From: Candidatus Kuenenia stuttgartensis
GTDB lineage: Bacteria; Pseudomonadota; Alphaproteobacteria; SMXS01
Assembly: GCA_943329845.2 (NCBI GenBank)
Contig: CALQFM020000005.1
Location: forward strand, 1 to 64,000
Reading direction: 5' to 3'
DNA: 64,000 nucleotides
This document shows, one piece after another, positions 39,952 to 49,817 of this stretch. Both the position numbers and the translations under genes were made by a program. Numbering within the stretch: the first letter of the stretch is position 1; each line of letters begins with the position of its first letter. Under the pieces are notes generated by a model. The model was not told the origin of the DNA, did not search any database, and saw only the letters and a list, made by a program, of their open reading frames with translations.

Positions 39952-41110
39952 ACCCGGATTCCCTAAAGCTGGCTTTGCAGTCTACGTCCACTGGCCGTTC
40001 TGCCTGTCGAAATGCCCGTATTGCGACTTCAACAGCCATGTCCGCGAGGCGGTCGACCAGGACCGCTGGCGCGCCGGCCTGCTGCGCGAGATCGATCACT
40101 ACGCTGCGCTGACGCCGGGGCGCACCGTCACCAGCGTGTTCTTCGGCGGCGGCACGCCGTCGCTGATGGCGCCGGAGACCACGGCGGCGGTGATCGACCG
40201 CATCGGCGAACGCTGGGGCTTTGCCGACAATCCCGAGATCACGCTCGAGGCCAATCCGACCAGCGTCGAGGCGGGCCGCTTCACCGCCTATGAAAAGGCC
40301 GGCGTCAACCGGGTCTCGCTGGGCGTGCAGGCGCTGAACGACGCCGACCTGAAGGCGCTGGGCCGCGGCCACAGCGTCACCCAGGCGCTGGACGCCGTGG
40401 CGCTCGCCCGCGACACCTTCCCCCGCTACAGCTTCGACCTGATCTATGCCCGGCCGGGCCAGACCGTGCCGCTGTGGGAAGCCGAGCTGGCGCGTGGACT
40501 GGCGCTGGCGGGTGACCATCTGTCGCTCTACCAGCTCACCATCGAGGAAGGCACCGCCTTCCACGCCGCGTTCCGCGACGGCCGCTTGGTGCTGCCCGAC
40601 GAGGACACGTCCGCCGAGCTGTACGAGGTGACGCAGGCCATGACCGGCGCCGCCGGCATGCCCGCCTACGAGATCTCCAACCACGCCGCGCCGGGCGGCG
40701 AGAGCCGGCACAACATGACCTACTGGCGCTACGGCGAATATGCCGGCATCGGCCCCGGCGCCCATGGCCGCCTCCATCTCGGCGCGGTGACCGCGACCGC
40801 CCAGCGCCGCAAGCCCGAGACCTGGCTCGACCTGGTCGAGGCGCAGGGTCACGGCACCGAATTGATGAACGCCGTACCACCCGCCGAAAGCGCCGAGGAG
40901 ATGGTGATGATGGGCCTGCGCACGGTCGAGGGCGTCGACCTGGCGCGGCTGGCGGCGATTTCGGGCGGCAGGCTGGAGGATGTAGTCGATCGCGAGCGGC
41001 TGGCCGATTTGCTTGATCAGGGGATGCTGCTGCGCACGCCGGACGCTCTGAAGGCCACGCAGCAAGCCTGGCCGGTCCTCAACGAAGTGATCCGGCGGCT
41101 GCTGGGTTAG
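39938..41110 (+). CDS. hemW: radical SAM heme chaperone HemW
   Basis: This 390-residue radical SAM protein delivers heme to target proteins. The 4Fe-4S cysteine motif is [17 protein letters not shown] near residue 20, with the coproporphyrinogen-oxidase-like pattern [10 protein letters not shown] and a C-terminal HemN domain. It lacks HemN-type decarboxylase context, so it fits HemW. The rph-rdgB-hemW series forms one operon by overlaps. Confidence 0.94.
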   Translation: MRASEPGFPKAGFAVYVHWPFCLSKCPYCDFNSHVREAVDQDRWRAGLLREIDHYAALTPGRTVTSVFFGGGTPSLMAPETTAAVIDRIGERWGFADNPEITLEANPTSVEAGRFTAYEKAGVNRVSLGVQALNDADLKALGRGHSVTQALDAVALARDTFPRYSFDLIYARPGQTVPLWEAELARGLALAGDHLSLYQLTIEEGTAFHAAFRDGRLVLPDEDTSAELYEVTQAMTGAAGMPAYEISNHAAPGGESRHNMTYWRYGEYAGIGPGAHGRLHLGAVTATAQRRKPETWLDLVEAQGHGTELMNAVPPAESAEEMVMMGLRTVEGVDLARLAAISGGRLEDVVDRERLADLLDQGMLLRTPDALKATQQAWPVLNEVIRRLLG

Positions 41111-41144
41111 CCTAACCCCACCCTATAATTTTGGGCTAAAACCC

Positions 41145-42452
41145 CTACGGCCGCGCGACCGGCGCGCCGAATTCCTGCGGCGCCGGGTCCACCGTGTTCA
41201 TGCCCGACGGGGTGATCTGGATCACCGCCAGGCCGCGCTCGGCGACGCCCTCGCGGTCGAAGCGGAACACGCCGTCGATGCCGGCGAAGCCCTTCGCGTC
41301 GGCCAGCGCCGACGCCGTGAACGGCCGGTCGGGATGCATCTTCTTCAAGGCGGCGACCAGCGCCACCGCATCATAGGCGATGCTCGACACCCGCGGCGCG
41401 GTGCCGCCATAGACCCTGCCGTAATGGGTCGAGAAGGTCACGCCGGTCTCGGGCGACGGGCCCGCATAGAACGCGCCGGCCAGCGCCGGTTCGTTCTTCA
41501 GGCTGGCGTCGTCCCACAGGCCGGTGCCGAGGAACTTCACCTTCTCCGGCTCGATGTCGTAATAGGGCAGCATGGGCGCCAGGGTCTTCAGCAGCCCGCC
41601 GCCGGTGGCGATCAGCAGCGCGTCGAACTGGTACTGGTAGACCGGCTGCTGCACATAGGGCGGCGCGCCGGGAACGGCCGGCGGCACCGGCTCGGTCGAC
41701 GGCACCTGGACCTTGCGCGCGGCCAGGCGCTGCACCGGCGGCGCCAGCGCCTCCTCGGTCTCCTGGAACGGCTCGATGGCGACGATCGTGCCGCCATATT
41801 TCGACGCGGCGTTGCGCAAGGCCTCGGTCACCATGGTGCCATAGGCGGATTCGGGCACCAGCGCGGCCAGCCGCTTGTAGCCCTGGTCGATGGAATATTT
41901 GACGATCCGGTCCACCTGCTGCTGCGGCGTGAAGCCCAGGATGTAGACGCCGCCGCCGGCCACGGTCCGGTCGCTGGAGAAACCCACCAGCGGCACCTTG
42001 TACTGCTTCGCCACCGGCCCGGCCGCGCGGATGCCGTCGGCGAAGATCGGCCCCAGCAGGATCTGCGCGCCATTGTCGATGGCGTCCTGCGCCGCGCCCG
42101 CCGCGCCCTTCGGGCCCTCGGTGTCGCGCGGCAGCAGCACGATGGTGGGATCCTGCACGTCGAACAGCGCCAGCTGCGCCGCGTCCAGCATGGCCTGGCC
42201 CAACGCCTGGTTGCGGCCCGACAGCGGCAGCAGGAGGCCGACCTTGGTGAAGCCCTTCTCGAAATACTTGTCCGGCCGCTGGGGCAGGGTCGGCAGTTCC
42301 TCCTCCGGCGGCGGCAGGGCGGCCACCACCTGCGGCGGCGGCGGCGGCGCGACCACCTCTTCCCGGACGCCGCCGCAGCTGGCCAACGCCAGCATGGACG
42401 CCGCAAGCAAAAGCGGGCAAAGATGGTTTCGGATCAGGCGGAAGAACGTCAT
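41145..42452 (-). CDS. penicillin-binding protein activator (LpoA-like lipoprotein)
   Basis: This 435-residue predicted lipoprotein has a signal peptide and lipobox LALASCGG with the cysteine at residue 26. A proline-rich linker follows, then a periplasmic-binding type I fold (VGLLLPLSGRNQALGQAMLD and ILLGPIFADGIRAAGPVAK). LpoA homologues activate PBP1A from the outer membrane; the alphaproteobacterial form is inferred by architecture. It diverges from rsmI, the frequent lpoA-rsmI pairing. Confidence 0.9.
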   Translation of the reverse strand: MTFFRLIRNHLCPLLLAASMLALASCGGVREEVVAPPPPPQVVAALPPPEEELPTLPQRPDKYFEKGFTKVGLLLPLSGRNQALGQAMLDAAQLALFDVQDPTIVLLPRDTEGPKGAAGAAQDAIDNGAQILLGPIFADGIRAAGPVAKQYKVPLVGFSSDRTVAGGGVYILGFTPQQQVDRIVKYSIDQGYKRLAALVPESAYGTMVTEALRNAASKYGGTIVAIEPFQETEEALAPPVQRLAARKVQVPSTEPVPPAVPGAPPYVQQPVYQYQFDALLIATGGGLLKTLAPMLPYYDIEPEKVKFLGTGLWDDASLKNEPALAGAFYAGPSPETGVTFSTHYGRVYGGTAPRVSSIAYDAVALVAALKKMHPDRPFTASALADAKGFAGIDGVFRFDREGVAERGLAVIQITPSGMNTVDPAPQEFGAPVARP

Positions 42453-42518
42453 GCAGGCGGGCCTTTAGGAAGGCGAATTCGGTCGGATGCGCCTGATCGG
42501 GCTGAACAGGAACACCCC

Positions 42519-43391
42519 ATGACTATGGAAGCCCCCGAAGGCCAAGTCAAACTGACGCCCGGCCTTTACCTCGTCGCGACCCCCATCGGCAATCTGCGCG
42601 ACGTCACCCTGCGCGCGCTCGATGTGCTGCGCGCCGTGAGCGTCGTCGCCTGCGAGGACACGCGGATCACCAGGCGGCTGATGGACCGGTACGCCATTCC
42701 CACGCCGCTGTCGCGCTACGACGACCACAGCAGCGACGCCGACCGCCAGCGGCTGATCGACCGCATGAAGGCGGGCGAGGCGGTGGCGCTGGCTAGCGAC
42801 GCGGGCACGCCGCTGGTTTCCGATCCCGGCTTCAAGCTGGTGCGCGCGGCCATCGCCGAGGGCGTCGACGTGGTGCCGATCCCCGGCCCGTCCTCGGTGC
42901 TGGCGGCGCTGTGCGTGGCCGGCCTGCCGACCGACCGGTTCAGCTTCGGCGGCTTCCTGCCGGAAAAGCAGGTGGCGCGCCAGAACGCGCTCAACGAGGC
43001 GCTGCGGCTGCCCGGCACCATCGTGGTGTTCGAATCCGCCCGCCGGCTGCCCGCCTCGCTGGCCGACCTTGCCGCCATCGCCCCCGGCCGGCCCGTCGTC
43101 GTCGCCCGCGAGCTGACCAAGCATTTCGAGGAGGCGGTGCGCGGCACCGCCGCCGAACTGGCGGCGCGCTACCACAAGGACGGCCCGCCGCGCGGCGAGG
43201 TGGTGCTGGTGATCGGCCCGCCCGACGAGGCCGATCCCGACGCCGCCGACCTGGACGCGGCGCTGCGCAGCGCCCTGCGCGACCTGTCGGTGAAGGAGGC
43301 GGCCAGCGCCGTCGCCTTCATGCTCAAGCTGCCGCGGCGGCAGGTCTATGCCCGCGCCGTCGAGCTGTCCCAGGGACCAGAGGGCGAATGA
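42519..43391 (+). CDS. rsmI: 16S rRNA (cytidine1402-2'-O)-methyltransferase RsmI
   Basis: This 290-residue SAM-dependent enzyme methylates the ribose of C1402. Signatures are LYLVATPIGNLRDVTLRAL near residue 17, CEDTRITRRLM, and LASDAGTPLVSDPGFKLV. The ATG at 42519 is chosen over far-upstream in-frame starts that would cross lpoA. It is followed 10 bases later by a yraN homologue and then gshB. Confidence 0.96.
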   Translation: MTMEAPEGQVKLTPGLYLVATPIGNLRDVTLRALDVLRAVSVVACEDTRITRRLMDRYAIPTPLSRYDDHSSDADRQRLIDRMKAGEAVALASDAGTPLVSDPGFKLVRAAIAEGVDVVPIPGPSSVLAALCVAGLPTDRFSFGGFLPEKQVARQNALNEALRLPGTIVVFESARRLPASLADLAAIAPGRPVVVARELTKHFEEAVRGTAAELAARYHKDGPPRGEVVLVIGPPDEADPDAADLDAALRSALRDLSVKEAASAVAFMLKLPRRQVYARAVELSQGPEGE

Positions 43392-43401
43392 GGGGCGGCG
43401 C

Positions 43402-43770
43402 ATGAGGACGACGGCGCAGCGCCGTCGCGCGTTCCAGGCCGGCCGCAAGGCCGAGACGCTGTGCTGCTGGCTGCTGCGGCTGAAGGGCTACCGCATCCTG
43501 GCGCGCAACTGGAAGACGCCGGTGGGCGAGGCCGACATCGTCGCCCGGCGCGGCCGGTTGCTGGTGTTCGTCGAGGTCAAGGCCTGCGCCAGCCACGGCG
43601 CCGGCATCGAGGCGGTGTCACCCAAGCAGCAGCGCCGCGTGCGGCGCGCGGCCGAGGTCTATATCGCCGCCCATCCGGCGCTGGCCGCGCTGGACATGCG
43701 GTTCGACATCATGACAATTGCGCCCCGAAGCTGGCCGACCCATAGTCCGGGCGCCTGGGGATATGAATAG
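43402..43770 (+). CDS. YraN/UPF0102 endonuclease-like protein
   Basis: This 122-residue protein has the UPF0102 pattern: GRKAETLCCWLLRLKGYRIL, then NWKTPVGEADIVARRG, then LLVFVEVKACASHGAG. This E-x(n)-D-x(n)-E-x-K arrangement is that of restriction-like nucleases, here probably acting in DNA repair or RNA handling. The role is unproven. The rsmI-yraN-gshB order is standard in Proteobacteria. Confidence 0.92.
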   Translation: MRTTAQRRRAFQAGRKAETLCCWLLRLKGYRILARNWKTPVGEADIVARRGRLLVFVEVKACASHGAGIEAVSPKQQRRVRRAAEVYIAAHPALAALDMRFDIMTIAPRSWPTHSPGAWGYE

Positions 43771-43782
43771 GGAACCTGCCGC

Positions 43783-44730
43783 ATGAGTCTTGCCGTCGCC
43801 ATCCAGATGGACCCGATCGCCGGCATCAACATCAACGGCGACAGCACCTTCGCGCTGGCGCTCGAGGCCCAGCGCCGCGGCCACGGCCTCTACTACTATT
43901 TGCCGAAGGATCTGAGCTTCGTTCACGGCCGCGTCGTCGCCTTCGCCCACCCGTTGGAGGTCCGGCGCGAGCAGGGCAACCATTTCAGCCTGGGCGCGGG
44001 CGAGACCATCGACCTGGCCACCTTCGACGTCGTCCTGCTGCGCCAGGACCCGCCCTTCGACATGGGCTACATCACCACCACCCACTTGCTCGAGCACGTC
44101 CACCCCAAGACGCTGGTGGTGAACGACCCGCACCATGTGCGCAACGCCCCGGAGAAGCTGTTCGTCACCCGCTTCCCCGACCTGATGCCGCCGACCCTGA
44201 TCAGCGCCGCCAAGCGCGACATCGAGGAGTTCCGCCGCGAGCACCAGGACATCATCATGAAGCCGCTGTTCGGCAATGGCGGCGCCGGCGTGTTCCGGGT
44301 CAAGCCCGAGGACGAGAACTTCAACGCCCTGTTCGAGATGTTCACCCAGTTCTACCGCGAGCCCATCGTGGTGCAGCGCTACGTGCCCGAGGTGCGCCAG
44401 GGCGACAAGCGGATCATCATCGTCGACGGCCGCGCGGTGGGCGCCATCAACCGGGTGCCGGCGCAGGGCGAAAGCCGCTCCAACATGCATGTGGGCGGCC
44501 GGCCCGAGAAGTCGACGCTCACCAGGCGCGAGAAGGAGATCTGCGAGGCCATCGGCCCGGCGCTGGCCGAACGCGGCCTGATCTTCGTCGGCATCGACGT
44601 GATCGGCGACTACCTCACCGAGATCAACGTCACCTCGCCCACCGGCATCCAGGAAATCGACCGCTTCGACAACGCGAATATCGCGGGGTTGGTGTGGGAT
44701 GCGATCGAGGCCCGGCGGGTGAGGATGTAG
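43783..44730 (+). CDS. gshB: glutathione synthetase GshB
   Basis: This 315-residue ATP-grasp enzyme joins gamma-glutamylcysteine to glycine. It starts [20 protein letters not shown] and has the ATP-grasp features [38 protein letters not shown] and [20 protein letters not shown]. The window has no gshA. It ends the rsmI-yraN-gshB run; after it the gene content becomes accessory. Confidence 0.97.
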   Translation: MSLAVAIQMDPIAGININGDSTFALALEAQRRGHGLYYYLPKDLSFVHGRVVAFAHPLEVRREQGNHFSLGAGETIDLATFDVVLLRQDPPFDMGYITTTHLLEHVHPKTLVVNDPHHVRNAPEKLFVTRFPDLMPPTLISAAKRDIEEFRREHQDIIMKPLFGNGGAGVFRVKPEDENFNALFEMFTQFYREPIVVQRYVPEVRQGDKRIIIVDGRAVGAINRVPAQGESRSNMHVGGRPEKSTLTRREKEICEAIGPALAERGLIFVGIDVIGDYLTEINVTSPTGIQEIDRFDNANIAGLVWDAIEARRVRM

Positions 44731-44858
44731 TCTGCGCACCGGAGGTGCCGCTCTCGCTGGCGCCTCTATGCGCCGACGACCAACTTAAGCCGTCCTGTGC
44801 CACAAGACCTGCCGATTTATTCGTGTTTGGACGGGATTCAATTGTCTCCGGAACTCGC

Positions 44859-45377
44859 CTAATCCCACGAGTCTGGATCGTTGATCCGGCTGATCCAGTA
44901 GTCGTCGAGGTTCATTAGCGCCTCTGCAAGACGAGTGTGCCCCTTGGCCACTGCTTGGGCCGCTGCGACGGACAGCATCATACCTTCGTTCCACGGGTCG
45001 CCCCGATGTGCGACGATGCAGTCCATCAGCAGCGACAACCCGTCAGTGTACGCGGAAGCCAAATCGCGTGGGATTTTCGGCCCGCGGCCGGCCGCCCTTG
45101 CTACTTCGATCGAGGTCGGAAGCAGGAAAAAACTGGAGTCTATCGGACCGGCCGTATCGAGCCCGATTTTAACAATGTGCGGCAGTGCCGCATATGAGGC
45201 GGTGTAGACATCGTCCTGGTGACACAGGCTCGACCATAAGGTGAACCACGGCTCGTCGGAAACATCACCCTTCGGTCCAGGTGAGCCTTCCAGTTGGCCA
45301 AGAAGCGCGGGAATATCCGATGCCGGGCCATAGGCATGGCTCAACTCGGACCAGCGCGGGTCATCAAGTGAAAGCAT
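44859..45377 (-). CDS. hypothetical protein, possible HEAT-like repeat
   Basis: This 172-residue protein has no named family that I can assign. It starts MLSLDDPRWSELSHAYGPAS, contains DVYTASYAALPHIVKIG, and ends DDYWISRINDPDSWD. The helical, tandem-like pattern resembles small immunity-type proteins. The start at 45377 has a GGAGAG ribosome site. The gene stands alone between gshB and an opposite-strand pair. Its composition looks less GC-rich than gshB. Confidence 0.7.
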   Translation of the reverse strand: MLSLDDPRWSELSHAYGPASDIPALLGQLEGSPGPKGDVSDEPWFTLWSSLCHQDDVYTASYAALPHIVKIGLDTAGPIDSSFFLLPTSIEVARAAGRGPKIPRDLASAYTDGLSLLMDCIVAHRGDPWNEGMMLSVAAAQAVAKGHTRLAEALMNLDDYWISRINDPDSWD

Positions 45378-45517
45378 GTGGCTCTCCAAAGGGCGACGCA
45401 GTTTCAGATAGCCGATAGACCGCCCGGAAAGTCAAATGCCTACCGCGTTGCGTTGGAGAACGCTCCCGTAACGGAGTATTCTCGGTCCGCTGGGGGCGCT
45501 GAGGGGGGAGACGCATC

Positions 45518-45829
45518 ATGGATGCGGTGTCCGCGCAGGATGCCGCCCGGCTGGCGGCATCGGTCTACCGCGCTCTGATCGGCGAACGCGCCGGCGACAA
45601 GTACAAGGCCCACGACCTGGCGACGGCGCCCGGCAGCGGCGTTGACCGTTCCGTGCTGCGCACCTTGCTGATCAAGACGACCTCCGGCGACTACGCCGCC
45701 GGCAAGGAGGAGCAAGGCCGACTAGACCATCGCGTTCACCCGCTTGTAGCGAGCCTGCGACCCGGCACGGAACTGCAATCATTCGCCGCTAGTATGACCG
45801 CGCCTGAGGCGGCCGGAGGGCAGGCGTGA
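45518..45829 (+). CDS. small hypothetical protein upstream of hydrolase
   Basis: This is a 103-residue soluble protein of unknown family. It begins with helix AQDAARLAASVYRALIGERA and is otherwise polar. A strong purine tract (GGGGGAG) precedes the ATG. Its stop overlaps the start of the alpha/beta hydrolase gene as GTGA, which argues the two are expressed together and that this gene is real. Confidence 0.6.
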   Translation: MDAVSAQDAARLAASVYRALIGERAGDKYKAHDLATAPGSGVDRSVLRTLLIKTTSGDYAAGKEEQGRLDHRVHPLVASLRPGTELQSFAASMTAPEAAGGQA

Positions 45830-46593
45830 AAAAACGACGCACGGAATTGTTGCCATTTGATGAAGCGCTCCCAATATCCTTGCTCCTAGGAGCAAGGCCC
45901 ATGGATCTGAGCGGCGTTTTCGACAATTCGGGAAGTTTGCGGGGGCCGTCCTACGGCGACCTGCACCGTGAGTTCAAGTCAGCGGCGACCTACTGGCCCA
46001 AAAGCGCGCCGGTCGACGGCCTGCCGCGCGGCGACGGTCACACCGTGCTGGTGGTGCCCGGCCTACTGACCACCGACGCCTTCACCTTCGCCCTGCGCCA
46101 GTTCCTCACACGCTGCGGCTATCATGTCGAAGGCTGGCAGATGGGCTTCAATCTCGGCCCGACGACGCGGGCCATCGCCGGCCTGACCAAGCGCCTCGAG
46201 CGTCTCAGCAAGCGCGAGGGCGGTCCGATCAGCCTGATCGGCGTCAGCATGGGCGGCATCCTGGCGCGGCACCTGGCGCACGAGAATCCCGACCTGATCC
46301 GCAAACTGGCGACCGTGGTCAGTCCGGTACGTTTCCCTACCGCCTCGAACCTTGAGCCGCTGATCCGCGTGCTGTCGCCCCTCTACAGCAAGGATGTCAG
46401 CCCGCGGGACTATGCGCGGCCGCTGGAAATGCCGGTGATGGCGGTCTACACCAAGGACGACGGCCTGATCGCCTGGGAAACCTGCCGGGGCGCCGACGAC
46501 CATGCGCACCATGTCGAGGTCGAAGGCGGCCACGTCACCATCTGCCGCAACCCGCAGGTGCACCGCGCGCTGGCCGAATGGCTGGCGGCCTGA
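45826..46593 (+). CDS. alpha/beta hydrolase (lipase-like)
   Basis: This 255-residue protein has an alpha/beta hydrolase fold. The oxyanion region is VLVVPGLLTTDAFTF, the nucleophile elbow GVSMGG near residue 142, an aspartate in VYTKDDGLI and a histidine in EVEGGHVTICR complete the triad. No signal peptide is evident. It is similar in layout to poly-hydroxyalkanoate or lipid esterases; the substrate is unknown. It is coupled to the upstream small gene. Confidence 0.88.
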   Translation: MKKRRTELLPFDEALPISLLLGARPMDLSGVFDNSGSLRGPSYGDLHREFKSAATYWPKSAPVDGLPRGDGHTVLVVPGLLTTDAFTFALRQFLTRCGYHVEGWQMGFNLGPTTRAIAGLTKRLERLSKREGGPISLIGVSMGGILARHLAHENPDLIRKLATVVSPVRFPTASNLEPLIRVLSPLYSKDVSPRDYARPLEMPVMAVYTKDDGLIAWETCRGADDHAHHVEVEGGHVTICRNPQVHRALAEWLAA

Positions 46594-46648
46594 TCATCCG
46601 TTAGCGTCGGTAGCCGTTTGCCGGTAGGATTTCCGGCAAGGGGTGCGC

Positions 46649-47353
46649 ATGCCTGCCAGAGATACATCGCCGCACGGAAAACCGATCCTCGTCATCTTCG
46701 ACGTGGACGGCACGCTGGTCGACAGCCGCGCCTTCATCGTCGAGACCCAGCGCCGCACCTTCTTCGCCCATGGGCTGACGCCGCCGTCCGCCCGGCAGGG
46801 GCTGTCGCTGATCGGCCTGTCCCTGCGGGAGTGGGTCGAGCAACTCGCCGGCCCCGAGGCGCCCATCGATGCCATGGTCGATACCTATCGCCGGTTCATG
46901 CCGGTGCTGCGCAACGACCCGTAATACCGCGAGGTGCTGTTCCCCGGGATCAAGGCACTGCTCGACCGGCTGGCGGCGCGGGCCGACGTGGCGCTGGGCC
47001 TCGCCACCGGCCACCAGATGACCAGCGTCGGCGAGCTGGTCAGCAACTTCGGCTGGCACGGCTTGTTCCGCACGGTCCAGACACCCGACAACGCCCCGTC
47101 GAAGCCCGATCCCGGCATGATCCTGAACGCCATGCAGGCGACCGGCGCGGCGCCGTCCGATACGGTGATGATCGGCGACAGCACCGTCGACATGGTCATG
47201 GCGAAGGCGGCCGGCGTCACCGCCGTCGGCGTCTCGTGGGGCTACAACCCGCCGGTCAAGCTGTACGCCGCCGGCGCCGACCGGGTGGTGGATTCGGTCG
47301 AGGCGCTCCGCTTCATGCTGGACGCCCGGTTCCCGCCCGGAGAGGCCGGATGA
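46649..47353 (+). pseudogene. HAD-family phosphatase with in-frame TAA
   Basis: Reading through one TAA (46922-46924) gives a complete HAD phosphatase. Motif I is VIFDVDGTLVDSRAF, then RNDP-[TAA]-YREVLFPGIKALLD, motif II LGLATGHQMTSVG and motif IV VMIGDSTVDMVMAK. Length and motifs suggest a phosphoglycolate-phosphatase-like enzyme. The stop cuts the cap from the core. Relatives have Glu or Ala before YREVL; GAA to TAA is one base. It overlaps the downstream methyltransferase start as ATGA. It may be a sequencing error. Confidence 0.8.
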
Positions 47354-47946
47354 GGGACGACGATACGCTGCGCTTCTATGCCGAGCACGCGGCTGCCTAT
47401 GTGGCCGGCACGCGCAGCGCGCCCGCGGTCCGCCTCGCCGGTTTCCTCGCGTGGCTTGCGCCGGGCGCGGCCATCCTCGAACTGGGCTGCGGCGGTGGCG
47501 TCGACGCGGCCGAGATGCTCCGGCTGGGCTTCGAGGTCGACGCCACCGACGGATCGCCGGCGATGGCGGCACAGGCGTCGGCGCGGCTCGGCCGCGCGGT
47601 GCGGGTGATGGCCTTCGACGCACTCGACGCCGAAGCCGCCTATGATGCGGTCTGGGCCAATGCCTGCCTGCTGCACGTGCCGACGGCCGGCCTGCCCGGC
47701 GTGCTCGCGCGTATCCACCGGGCGCTGAAGCCGGGCGGGAAATTCAACGCCGGCTACAAGGCCGGGAACGGCGAGGGTCGCGACGCGCTGGGACGATATT
47801 ACAACTTTCCCGACCGCGAGGCCTTGGCGGCGGCCTATGCACAGGCCGGTTCGTGGGCCGATCTGTCCATGGAGGAGACGCGGGGCAAGGGCTATGACGG
47901 CGTCGAAACGCCGTGGCTGCATGTGGACGCGCGCAAGTCCGCCTGA
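47350..47946 (+). CDS. class I SAM-dependent methyltransferase
   Basis: This 198-residue protein has the Rossmann-fold SAM motif AILELGCGGGVDAAEML near residue 42, the acid at the end of strand 2 in EVDATDGSPAM, and motif-IV-like YDAVWANACLLHVP. The substrate is unknown. It overlaps the HAD gene, so the two were one operon before the HAD stop appeared. Confidence 0.9.
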   Translation: MRDDDTLRFYAEHAAAYVAGTRSAPAVRLAGFLAWLAPGAAILELGCGGGVDAAEMLRLGFEVDATDGSPAMAAQASARLGRAVRVMAFDALDAEAAYDAVWANACLLHVPTAGLPGVLARIHRALKPGGKFNAGYKAGNGEGRDALGRYYNFPDREALAAAYAQAGSWADLSMEETRGKGYDGVETPWLHVDARKSA

Positions 47947-47987
47947 CCGGCCTAAATCAATCGGATGGAAGGACAACGGAGCGCGCG

Positions 47988-48458
47988 ATGACCCAGCCCG
48001 CCGAGGTCGAATTCGCCAGCCAGCAGTTTCAGGACTGGCTGACCGCCCTGAAGACCCGCGCCCTGCTGCAGACCCACAACCAGAGCCAGGCGATCATGCG
48101 CGCCGTGCTTGCCGAGCTGCGGCGGTACATGAGCACGGACCAGGTGCTGGATTTCGCGGACGCATTGCCGCCGCTGCCGCGCGGCATCTTCCTCGAACGC
48201 TGGCGTCCGGCCGACGCCATGCCGCTCGCCTCGGCCGCGGATTTCACCGTCGGCGTGGTGCGTCGTCTGTCGCCGCATGTGATCCCGCCGGACTCCGTGG
48301 CGGGCGACGTGCTCGCCGTTCTCGCGGCCCATGTGAGCGCGCGCAACGGCGCCGTCATGCGCGCCGCGCTGCCTGAGGCGCTCAGACCGTTGTGGCCCGA
48401 CTGTCCCGAGGCGGCCGGCGAGCCCGGCTATCTGCGGCGCGCCACGGACGGCTCCTGA
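47988..48458 (+). CDS. DUF2267 domain-containing protein
   Basis: This 156-residue soluble helical protein has the DUF2267 layout: FQDWLTALKTRALLQTHNQS, then YMSTDQVLDFADALPPLPRG, then IFLERWRPADA. The family function is unknown. The ATG at 47988 is chosen; an upstream start at 47913 would overlap the methyltransferase end. Confidence 0.8.
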   Translation: MTQPAEVEFASQQFQDWLTALKTRALLQTHNQSQAIMRAVLAELRRYMSTDQVLDFADALPPLPRGIFLERWRPADAMPLASAADFTVGVVRRLSPHVIPPDSVAGDVLAVLAAHVSARNGAVMRAALPEALRPLWPDCPEAAGEPGYLRRATDGS

Positions 48459-48561
48459 TCACGAATTATCAAACTATCGCAATAGTGCTATCTGACAATT
48501 GAAAAATCTATAAAGCTGATATAGTCTAAGCTCTTAAAGGAATCCCTTCGGACACCATCGG

Positions 48562-49215
48562 ATGAAGTCTGTCGCTTACTATCGCCGCTCGGTCCGGCGC
48601 CATCTCGATCTGATGGCCCAGCGCGAGGCGGTCTACCGCAAGCTGGGCTACGACGCGGCGCTGGAATTCACCGAGGTGGAAGCCGGCCGCAAGGGCGACC
48701 GCCCCGAGCTGATGCGGGCGCTCGACGCCTGCCGCGAGCACAAGGCGAGCCTGCTCGTCGCCACCATGGACGGCCTCAGCCGCGACCGCCTTTTCCTGCG
48801 GACTCTGGCCGACGCGGGCGTGCTGGTGTCGTTCTGCGACTTCCCGGTGCCCGACGGCGCCGGCGGCCGCTTCATGCTGCAGATGATGGCCCAGGTGGCC
48901 GAGCTGGAATCGGGCCTCGCCAGCCGGCGGACCACGGCCGCGCTACGCGCCCGGGTCGAACGCGCGGGGCAATGGGACCGTAACGCGCGCCATCATCTGG
49001 TGCCGGGCGCCGGCCAGGCGGCCGCGGTGCAGGCGATCCGCGACCGGGCCGACGCCCGCGCCGCCCAGCTCATCGGCATCATCGGGCCGCTCGCCGACCA
49101 GGGGCTGACCCTGGCCGCCATCGCCGAGACGCTGAACGCGCGCGGCGTGCCCACCGCGCGGCGCGGCCGCTGGACGCCGGCGTCGGTCAAGCGGGTGCTG
49201 GACCGGGTTGGCTAG
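48562..49215 (+). CDS. compact serine recombinase-like protein
   Basis: This 217-residue protein has a resolvase/invertase catalytic fold. The N-terminal motif VAYYRRSVRRH carries the candidate nucleophile serine at residue 10, and VATMDGLSRDRLFL supplies the DRLSR-like arginine region. A C-terminal part (TLAAIAETLNARGVPTARRG) resembles the recombinase DNA-binding zinc-free domain. It is much shorter than large serine integrases. The upstream 100 bases are clearly AT-rich relative to the surroundings. There are no inverted repeats framing a transposon, so its role is uncertain. Confidence 0.8.
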   Translation: MKSVAYYRRSVRRHLDLMAQREAVYRKLGYDAALEFTEVEAGRKGDRPELMRALDACREHKASLLVATMDGLSRDRLFLRTLADAGVLVSFCDFPVPDGAGGRFMLQMMAQVAELESGLASRRTTAALRARVERAGQWDRNARHHLVPGAGQAAAVQAIRDRADARAAQLIGIIGPLADQGLTLAAIAETLNARGVPTARRGRWTPASVKRVLDRVG

Positions 49216-49817
49216 ATTTCCGCCTTGCGCAGATGGGTCTTCAGCGCGGCCAGCATGCCGGCGGCGCGGCGCTCGTCCTCGCCATGTGACAGCAGGGCGA
49301 AGACCTTGGCCATGAAGCCCTGCTGCTCCGGCTCCTCGAAGGTCAGCGTCACCAGCGCGCCGCCGCGCCTCGCCGGCTCGACGGTCACGCGGTAGGCGCC
49401 CATGCCGTCGCCGTCCTCGTAACGCTCCAGGGTCATCGGCGCCGGCTCTGGCTTGCCGCCCCTGACCACGGCGGGCGACAGGGCAAACCGCACCTCACGG
49501 CCTGCCACATCGGACGGTCCGCGGGTGAAGCAGCCGTCGCCCAGCTTGCGGCCGGTCCAGCACACGGTGGGCCGGTCGTCCGAACCATGGGTGGCGAACA
49601 CGGCCGACTTGTCGTGGCGGCGCCAGCCCGACCAGTCGGGGAACGCGGCGGGGTCGGTCACCATCTGGTAGATCTCGGCCGGGTCGCGGTTGATGGTCAG
49701 CGAGGTGACCGCGTCGCCCGAGGTCTGCGTGAAGGCGCGCCACAACGCCACCACGGTCATGCCGACGCAGAACGCGACGAACAGACCGGCCACGCCCTTC
49801 AGCAACATCTTGCCCAT
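49212..49817 (-). CDS. SRPBCC family membrane-anchored protein
   Basis: This 201-residue protein has an N-terminal membrane helix (LLKGVAGLFVAFCVGMTVVAL) followed by a SRPBCC/polyketide-cyclase-like fold: VTSLTINRDPAEIYQMVTDP, then FPDWSGWRRHDKSAVF. Such domains bind hydrophobic ligands. The start at 49817 precedes the helix; longer starts add unconserved sequence. Its 3' end overlaps that of the recombinase gene by four bases. Confidence 0.82.
   Translation of the reverse strand: MGKMLLKGVAGLFVAFCVGMTVVALWRAFTQTSGDAVTSLTINRDPAEIYQMVTDPAAFPDWSGWRRHDKSAVFATHGSDDRPTVCWTGRKLGDGCFTRGPSDVAGREVRFALSPAVVRGGKPEPAPMTLERYEDGDGMGAYRVTVEPARRGGALVTLTFEEPEQQGFMAKVFALLSHGEDERRAAGMLAALKTHLRKAEI

Noticed and set aside
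41111-41144. Possible bidirectional terminator between hemW and the lipoprotein gene
   Set aside because: The stem is short and AT-interrupted with no clear T-run, so it was not called.
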